Assembly: GCA_002457365.1 (NCBI GenBank)
Contig: NTKP01000008.1
Span: 1-40,358 of the forward strand
DNA length: 40,358 bases
DNA from: Rhodothermaeota bacterium MED-G12
GTDB taxonomy: Bacteria > Bacteroidota > Rhodothermia > Balneolales > Balneolaceae
Direction of reading: 5' to 3'
In this document: piece after piece, positions 34,890 to 40,358 of the stretch
How positions within the stretch are numbered: the first letter of the stretch is position 1
How the letters are laid out: each line of letters begins with the position of its first letter
Made by a program: the position numbers and the translations under genes
The notes under the pieces: model-generated
What the model was told of the DNA's origin: nothing
Seen by the model: the letters and a program-made list of their open reading frames with translations, nothing else
The model's database searches: none

Positions 34890-35576
34890 ATGAAAGAACC
34901 GATCGATACCCTAGATCAACAAGAAGAATTTGACCAAATGGGAGAAGCTCATGCCGGAAGTTCTGAGCTAACCCCTATTAGATCCGATGCCTTTGAGCTA
35001 AGTGATGACGAAAAGATTAAACAGATAGAGCATCATTTCGCAAAAATAATGGATATCCTTGGTTTGGATTTAACGGACGATAGCCTCAAGGGAACTCCAC
35101 GAAGAGTTGCTAAAATGTATGTTAAAGAAGTTTTCAATGGCTTAAACCCAGCCAACAGACCAGAAGCGAGAACGTTTAACAATAATTATGATTACTCAGA
35201 TGTAGTTATTGAAAAAAACATACAAGTGAACTCTTTTTGTGAGCATCACTTTCTTCCCTTTATAGGCAAAGCACATGTTGCCTATATATCTAAAGGAAAG
35301 GTTATTGGTCTTTCAAAAATCAATCGCTTAGTGGATTATTACTCTCGAAGGCCGCAGGTTCAGGAACGATTAACCCTGCAAATTGCAGATGCGATTTCAG
35401 ATGCAATGAACACCGAAGATGTAGCAGTCTATATTGACAGTAAGCATTTATGTGTTTCAATGAGAGGCATCAAAGATCATGCAAGTAGCACCATAACTTC
35501 GGAGTTTAGGGGTGCATTTAGAGATAAAGATACGCAACAAAAATTCATTGATTTTATTCGCACCCCCTCTGAATAA
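34890..35576 (+). CDS. folE: GTP cyclohydrolase I
   Basis: First enzyme of tetrahydrofolate synthesis: GTP to 7,8-dihydroneopterin triphosphate. Zinc ligands are C117, H120 and C188 (in SFCEHHFLP and KHLCVSMRG), equivalent to C110/H113/C181 of E. coli. GLSKINRLVDYYSRRPQVQERLT and the STITSEFRGAF end are standard. The first ~40 residues are an acidic, low-conservation extension. 228 residues is normal. cysS starts 21 bases after its stop, so they are probably co-transcribed. Confidence 0.97.
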   Translation: MKEPIDTLDQQEEFDQMGEAHAGSSELTPIRSDAFELSDDEKIKQIEHHFAKIMDILGLDLTDDSLKGTPRRVAKMYVKEVFNGLNPANRPEARTFNNNYDYSDVVIEKNIQVNSFCEHHFLPFIGKAHVAYISKGKVIGLSKINRLVDYYSRRPQVQERLTLQIADAISDAMNTEDVAVYIDSKHLCVSMRGIKDHASSTITSEFRGAFRDKDTQQKFIDFIRTPSE

Positions 35577-35597
35577 ATATCTAAGTATGATAGTAGT

Positions 35598-37088
35598 ATG
35601 AGTTCGTCAGCATTACATGTTTACAATACATTAAGCAGAAAAAAAGAACTTTTTGAGCCCTTACATGCTCCGCATGTCGGCATGTATGTCTGCGGACCAA
35701 CGGTATACGGTGATGCTCATCTAGGTCATGCCAAAAGCTATGTTTCTTTCGATATCGTTCGTCGATATCTTCGCTACTTAGGATACAAAGTGCGATACGT
35801 TCAGAACATTACCGATGTTGGCCATTTAGTGGGAGACGGAGACGAAGGTGAGGATAAGATTTCTAAAAAAGCTCGTATTGAACAGCTTGATCCAATGGAA
35901 ATAGCCGAAACCTATACCTATACCTATTTTCGAGATATGGATGCACTTTCCGTTCAGCGTCCGGACATTTCCCCTAGAGCTACGGGTCATATCCCAGAGC
36001 AAATTGCAATGATTCAAAGTTTAATCGATGAAGGTCATGCTTACGTTAGCAATGGAAATGTGTACTTTGATGTACTCTCAGCTCCTAAGTATGGCCAATT
36101 GAGTGGTCGGAATATCGAGGATGCAACGAGTGGTACACGGGTTCAAGCCGCCTCAGATAAACGTAATCCAGCAGATTTTGCCTTATGGAAAAAAGCCGAT
36201 GACCACCATTTAATGAAATGGCCGTCCCCTTGGGGAGTGGGCTATCCGGGTTGGCACATCGAATGCTCCGCTATGAGTATAAAATACCTTGGCGCTCACT
36301 TCGATATTCATGGTGGCGGTCTTGAAAATCAATTTCCTCATCACGAATGCGAGATTGCTCAATCAGAATGTTCGACTGGGGAATCCTTTGCGAAGTATTG
36401 GCTCCACAACAACATGGTTACTTTGGACGGGCAAAAAATGGGAAAGTCCCTAGGTAACGCCATAAGTCTGGAAGAGTTTTTCAAGGGATCTCATCCGTTA
36501 CTTAAGCGCTCTTGGAATCCACAAGTTATCCGTTTTTTCTTACTTCAAAGCCATTATCGTAGCACTACAGATTTCTCAGAAAAAGCATTGGAAGCAGCAG
36601 AAACCGGTTTTCAGTCACTCAGAGCAACTCTGCAGAGTATTTTGACATACACGCAACAGCAACATAACGATAAAACCGAGGGTGAATCACACGAAGCTCT
36701 CCCTGCTCTTCAAGCTGCTTTCGAGTCCGCAATGAATGACGATTTTAACACAGCACAAGCTATTGCCGCCCTATTTGATCACACTAAGAAAATAAAGAGA
36801 AACATAGCAGATGGTCTCCCACCATCTGATCTACTCTCCTTACAGAATTGGCTTAACATTGCAATAACCGAAATACTTGGACTAGAGTATAACGAACCCA
36901 AAGAGACAGATAGTAGCTTTAAAGATAATATAAGTGAGGATTTACTTCACTTATTAATAGATCTTAGGACCAAAGCCAGAATGGAAAGAAACTTTGAACT
37001 ATCAGACATCATTCGGAATAGACTTAAAGAACTCGATATCGAACTAGAGGATAGTAAAGAAGGAACTCGGTACACTTTACCCAAATGA
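35598..37088 (+). CDS. cysS: Cysteine--tRNA ligase
   Basis: Class I synthetase charging tRNA-Cys. The motif [15 protein letters not shown] (30-44) holds the zinc-binding C32 and the HIGH-type HLGH, and [10 protein letters not shown] and [12 protein letters not shown] carry the other zinc ligands. The second signature is KMGKSLGNA, the KMGKS variant often seen in Bacteroidota in place of KMSKS. 496 residues is normal, with the C-terminal helical anticodon domain present. It follows folE by 21 bases and precedes yidD by 10 bases. Intact. Confidence 0.96.
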   Translation: MSSSALHVYNTLSRKKELFEPLHAPHVGMYVCGPTVYGDAHLGHAKSYVSFDIVRRYLRYLGYKVRYVQNITDVGHLVGDGDEGEDKISKKARIEQLDPMEIAETYTYTYFRDMDALSVQRPDISPRATGHIPEQIAMIQSLIDEGHAYVSNGNVYFDVLSAPKYGQLSGRNIEDATSGTRVQAASDKRNPADFALWKKADDHHLMKWPSPWGVGYPGWHIECSAMSIKYLGAHFDIHGGGLENQFPHHECEIAQSECSTGESFAKYWLHNNMVTLDGQKMGKSLGNAISLEEFFKGSHPLLKRSWNPQVIRFFLLQSHYRSTTDFSEKALEAAETGFQSLRATLQSILTYTQQQHNDKTEGESHEALPALQAAFESAMNDDFNTAQAIAALFDHTKKIKRNIADGLPPSDLLSLQNWLNIAITEILGLEYNEPKETDSSFKDNISEDLLHLLIDLRTKARMERNFELSDIIRNRLKELDIELEDSKEGTRYTLPK

Positions 37089-37098
37089 ATTTGCCCAA

Positions 37099-37380
37099 AT
37101 GAAATTGTTCCAACAAGTCGTCTCTGGCCTTCTCATTGGGTTGGTACGCTTTTATCAACTAGCTATCTCTCCTTATCTGGGGCGTAGTTGCCGTTATTCT
37201 CCAACTTGTTCCCAATATACAATGGAGGCGTTAAAAGAGTGGGGACCTTGGAAGGGCAGCTGGCTTGGAATAAAGAGAATTTCGAGCTGCCAGCCTTGGG
37301 GAGGGCATGGATACGACCCTGTACCTCTATCAAAGAAAACAGAAAAAATGAATATACTATCAAAAGAAGAGAGTGAGTAA
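37099..37380 (+). CDS. yidD: Membrane protein insertion efficiency factor YidD
   Basis: 93 residues. Small peripheral membrane protein that aids YidC in inserting membrane proteins. The start has an amphipathic/hydrophobic helix ([17 protein letters not shown]), then [16 protein letters not shown] (25-40) and [11 protein letters not shown] (66-76), which are the family hallmarks. A short charged tail follows. It usually sits beside rnpA and yidC; here it lies between cysS and hisI, which is an uncommon neighbourhood. 10 bases separate it from cysS. Confidence 0.95.
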   Translation: MKLFQQVVSGLLIGLVRFYQLAISPYLGRSCRYSPTCSQYTMEALKEWGPWKGSWLGIKRISSCQPWGGHGYDPVPLSKKTEKMNILSKEESE

Positions 37381-37434
37381 TATTCCTTGTACTCATTCAC
37401 AACTAGATAATTTTTACATCTGAACATAGCTAAC

Positions 37435-37917
37435 ATGACCAATATTACTTTTAAAGAAAGAATTTCGATCGAACAAGTCGAAGAAGCCCACGATTTTGCT
37501 CCAAAATTTGACCCCCAAGGCTTAATTCCAGTAGTAACCACAGACTACCTTTCAGGAGAATTGCTCATGCATGGGTATATGAACGAAGAAGCTCTTAAAA
37601 AGACCATAGTATTAGGCGAGGCAGTATACTACTCCAGAAGTAGAAAAACACTTTGGCACAAAGGTGCTACCTCTGGCTTAACCCAAGTAGTTCAAGAATT
37701 ACGTATAGATGATGATCAAGATTGTGTTTGGCTCCGAGTACAAGTTCAAGGAAATGGCGCAAGTTGCCATGTAGGTTATCGCTCTTGCTTTTATAGAAGC
37801 GTACCCACTAAAGATGAATTTGCACAAAAAGATGGACGGCTTAACTATGAAGAGGATGAAAAGGTGTTTGACCCGAAAGAAGTCTACGGTGACGCCTCTA
37901 ACCCTACCATTCTTTAA
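37435..37917 (+). CDS. hisI: Phosphoribosyl-AMP cyclohydrolase
   Basis: Third step of histidine synthesis: opens the ring of phosphoribosyl-AMP. The HisI text is clear: [42 protein letters not shown], then Mg/Zn ligands in R-I-D-D-D-Q-D-C and [11 protein letters not shown]. At 160 residues it is the single-domain form without the HisE pyrophosphohydrolase fused. It is not in a his operon; it follows yidD by 54 bases and could share the folE-cysS-yidD transcript. It converges on polA over about 70 bases. Confidence 0.95.
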   Translation: MTNITFKERISIEQVEEAHDFAPKFDPQGLIPVVTTDYLSGELLMHGYMNEEALKKTIVLGEAVYYSRSRKTLWHKGATSGLTQVVQELRIDDDQDCVWLRVQVQGNGASCHVGYRSCFYRSVPTKDEFAQKDGRLNYEEDEKVFDPKEVYGDASNPTIL

Positions 37918-37934
37918 CATAAGAGCAGAGTTAA

Positions 37935-37961
37935 GGTGGCATTAAGGCCGTAATTACCACC
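37935..37961. terminator. Hairpin between hisI and polA stops
   Basis: GGTGG (37935-37939) pairs with CCACC (37957-37961), and ATTA with TAAT inside, separated by a small internal loop. The palindrome ATTCTAGAAT follows at 37966-37975. It lies in the convergent gap, so a two-way terminator is likely by position; neither strand shows a long T tract. Confidence 0.45.
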
Positions 37962-37988
37962 ATCCATTCTAGAATTTAAGGGTGGGTA

Positions 37989-40358
37989 TTAATGGGCTGC
38001 TAGCCAGTGATCCCCTATTCCCCACTCAACTTTTAATGGAACGAGTAGCTCAATAGCTTGTTCCATTTTTTCTACAATCGTTGTAGGAACCCAATCCTTC
38101 TCATCTTCGTGAAGTTCAAATATCAATTCATCATGTACTTGTAAAAGCATCCTACTCTTACTATTCTCTTCCCGCATCCATTGATCAATAGATAACATTG
38201 CCACCTTTATAATATCAGCAGCGGTCCCTTGTATCGGCATATTAATGGCTGCTCTTTCTGCAAATGCTCGTGCATTCCAATTTCCAGATTCTATATCCGG
38301 TAGATACCGCCTTCTACCCATAAGTGTTTTTACGTACCCGTGCTCCTTTACAAATTCCTTAGCGGTATGGATATATGCAGATATGTTAGGAAACCTCCCA
38401 AAATAAGCGTCTATCATCTCTTTTGCTTCGCCATTGGATATTCCAAGATTTTGAGCTAAGCCGAAAGCACTTAATCCATAAGGAATCCCAAAATTGACTT
38501 CCTTTGCTTTTCTACGATGATCGGAGGTTACTTGATCAAGACTATCCAATGAAAAAATTTCTTTAGCTGTTCGAGCATGAATGTCTTCTCCGCTCTTAAA
38601 AGCGTGAATCATATCTTGGTCTTCAGAAATATGTGCAATAATACGAAGCTCCACCTGTGAATAATCCGCAGAAAGTATTTTGTACCCTTCTTCAGCTATG
38701 AACGCTTTTCTGATTTCACGACTTCGTGTGGTGCGTATAGGTATGTTCTGCAAATTTGGATTTGATGATGCTAACCGACCAGTTGCTGCCACGCATTGAT
38801 TATAATTGGTGTGTAGTCGATGGCTAATTGGTGAAAGCAAAGAAGGTAATGCGTCGGCGTAGGTAGATTGCAATTTAGCTAAAGATCGGTACTCAAGTAC
38901 TTGCTCTGGCACTTTGTGCACATGGGCTAGCTTAGATAATACCGCTTCATTTGTTGAGTATTTTCCTGTTTTTGTTTTTTTACCTGCCGGCAAACCTAAT
39001 TTGTCGAATAGAATATCCCCTAATTGAGCGGGTGAGTTAAGATTAAACTCCTCCCCACACTGGTCAAAAATGGCCGACTTCAAGCGTAGCATATCTTCAC
39101 TAAGAGCTGTCGAAAAGTCTTTAAGCAGTTTAGTATCCAAGGCAATACCGCTAGCTTCCATGCGAGCTAATACCCGGCTTAGAGGGAAATCTAAATTAAA
39201 AGCTACTTCATGTAATCCGTCTTTCTCTAGTTTTTCAGAAAAAATAGTGTACAATCGAAACGTGATGTCGGCATCTTCACACGCATAAGGTACAAGAGCC
39301 TCCCTAGGAACGTCCGCCATTGTTAACTGGCCTTTGCCCTTACCAATGAGCTCCGTTATAGGAATGGGCTCATACTGTAAATAGCGTAAGGAAAGCTCAT
39401 CCATTTTTAAGCGTTGATCGGAATCAATCAGATAGGCCGCTATCATGGTATCAAAAATTTTCCCACTTAGTTCAATACCGTGTCGCTGCAACACCGTATA
39501 ATCAAATTTATAATTATGCGCGATGACAAGAAGCTCAGAAGAACCTAATATTTGCTTCAAGGCTATATTCCATTCCGGATTAAATGGAACATAAACGGCC
39601 TTATGTGATTCTTGAGTCATTGCAATACCCACTAAATTGGCCGATAATGGGTCCGCACTATCGGTCTCTGTATCAACAACTAAAGGTCGATTAAGGTCAA
39701 CGGACTCTAAATAAGCCAACAGTTCTACCTCATTATCAAGCAAGCGATATTCAACCTCATTTGCATTGTAGGATGACGCTTTTTTACTCGCTGCAAAGAG
39801 ATCTAAGGCCTTTTCGATTGGTGAGTGTTCATTGTCCGCTTGTGAGGCTTCGCTTTGGGAGTTCAGACTCTTGGGATTCGTTTTCGCTTCATTCACCGAC
39901 TTTTTAGGAGAGTCGCTTACATAAGATTGATCATCCCTTGAAGAGGCAGAACCAACGGGCGAAGTGTTACCTGAGGCAAGTTCTTCATATTTTCGGGTCA
40001 AGCTTCTAAAACCCATCCTAGAAAAAAACACCGCTAAATTAGACCAATCAGGGTCGGCCCTAACCAAATCTGTCCACAATTGTACTCCAGGCACATCCGT
40101 TTTTATGGTAACCATTTTTCGAGCATGACGAGCTTCATCAGCAAATTCAATTAAACTTTCTCTTTGCCTTTTAGCTGAAATAGTCGACGCTTGATCTAAT
40201 AAATTGTCCAGCGATTCAAATTGCTCTATCAACTTTGGTGCCCCTTTTTTTCCGATTCCAGGCACACCAGGAATATTATCGGATGCATCACCCAGAAGGG
40301 CTAATACGTCTATAACTTGATTGGGATAGACTCCAAAATACTCCTTCACTCCGTCTTC
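37989..40358 (-). CDS. polA: DNA polymerase I (cut by window edge)
   Basis: Repair and Okazaki-fragment polymerase. 789 residues are visible; the start lies outside the window, and the frame runs open to 40358. The first ~110 residues are the end of the 5'-3' exonuclease domain (DNIPGVPGIGKKG, a helix-hairpin-helix). A Ser/Lys-rich linker follows, then a proofreading domain with intact D-T-E (in VVDTETDSADP), HNYKFDY and YACEDAD. The polymerase domain has motif A DYSQVELR, the O helix R-x3-K-x3-F ending in NFGIPYG, and motif C VHDELIFEL. Proofreading therefore looks active. Phe in the O helix predicts discrimination against dideoxynucleotides. Confidence 0.96.
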   Translation of the reverse strand, partial: EDGVKEYFGVYPNQVIDVLALLGDASDNIPGVPGIGKKGAPKLIEQFESLDNLLDQASTISAKRQRESLIEFADEARHARKMVTIKTDVPGVQLWTDLVRADPDWSNLAVFFSRMGFRSLTRKYEELASGNTSPVGSASSRDDQSYVSDSPKKSVNEAKTNPKSLNSQSEASQADNEHSPIEKALDLFAASKKASSYNANEVEYRLLDNEVELLAYLESVDLNRPLVVDTETDSADPLSANLVGIAMTQESHKAVYVPFNPEWNIALKQILGSSELLVIAHNYKFDYTVLQRHGIELSGKIFDTMIAAYLIDSDQRLKMDELSLRYLQYEPIPITELIGKGKGQLTMADVPREALVPYACEDADITFRLYTIFSEKLEKDGLHEVAFNLDFPLSRVLARMEASGIALDTKLLKDFSTALSEDMLRLKSAIFDQCGEEFNLNSPAQLGDILFDKLGLPAGKKTKTGKYSTNEAVLSKLAHVHKVPEQVLEYRSLAKLQSTYADALPSLLSPISHRLHTNYNQCVAATGRLASSNPNLQNIPIRTTRSREIRKAFIAEEGYKILSADYSQVELRIIAHISEDQDMIHAFKSGEDIHARTAKEIFSLDSLDQVTSDHRRKAKEVNFGIPYGLSAFGLAQNLGISNGEAKEMIDAYFGRFPNISAYIHTAKEFVKEHGYVKTLMGRRRYLPDIESGNWNARAFAERAAINMPIQGTAADIIKVAMLSIDQWMREENSKSRMLLQVHDELIFELHEDEKDWVPTTIVEKMEQAIELLVPLKVEWGIGDHWLAAH

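Noticed and set aside
37194-37541. 115-codon frame opposite yidD and hisI
   Set aside because: It is antisense to the conserved YidD motif region and spans two real genes.
1-40358. CRISPR array, insertion sequence, prophage, tRNA or rRNA
   Set aside because: No regularly spaced repeats, transposase, integrase, phage genes, tRNA-like cloverleaf or rRNA text was seen on either strand.

Overview
The window looks like an ordinary chromosomal segment of a free-living, aerobic, heterotrophic bacterium of the Bacteroidota/Rhodothermota/Balneolota side of the tree. My best guess is a marine Balneolaceae-like organism. The reasons are protein style (a DUF5916 outer-membrane protein, a Bacteroidota-like lycopene cyclase, GH16 and S41 lipoproteins, a KMGKS-type CysS), AT-rich DNA, and start codons with almost no Shine-Dalgarno sequences. 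The lineage is inferred from memory of these families, not from a search. I saw no mobile element, CRISPR array, tRNA or rRNA.

Layout. Positions 1-439 hold the start of dnaG (minus strand, cut by the window edge). An exported beta-rich protein and an S41-peptidase lipoprotein follow with overlapping reading frames (549-2431), then sucD (2623-3489). glgA and glgC (glycogen synthesis) read leftward at 3523-6450. A NatA/NatB-type ABC exporter reads rightward (6518-8816). A HisN-type phosphatase, an ArgD-like aminotransferase, a threonine aldolase and a lycopene cyclase fill 8863-13786.

The block 13839-22830 is ten genes on the minus strand with tiny gaps or overlaps: pdhA-pdhB-pdhC, then rmlA-rmlD-rmlC-rmlB, an EVE-domain protein, a double-length dCTP deaminase and rsmE. 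It could be read as one transcript joining pyruvate oxidation, dTDP-rhamnose synthesis, dUMP supply and ribosome modification. alaS lies upstream (23178-25865).

From 26054 come a DUF502 membrane protein, a plant-type ferredoxin-NADP reductase, a DAO-family FAD oxidoreductase, a MerC-like protein with a Bax-inhibitor-1 protein, and a DUF5916 protein divergent from a GH16 glycosidase. The right end carries small Smr and Dabb proteins, folE, cysS, yidD, hisI and most of polA (minus strand, cut by the window edge).

Most genes are housekeeping. The points most worth a second look are the pdh-rml-dcd gene run, the tandem Dcd with apparently complete catalytic residues in both halves, an Asn replacing the usual switch Glu in the ArgD-like enzyme, the plant-type FNR in an apparent heterotroph, and several inverted repeats at promoters and between convergent genes. 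I did not find a convincing new defence or mobile system.
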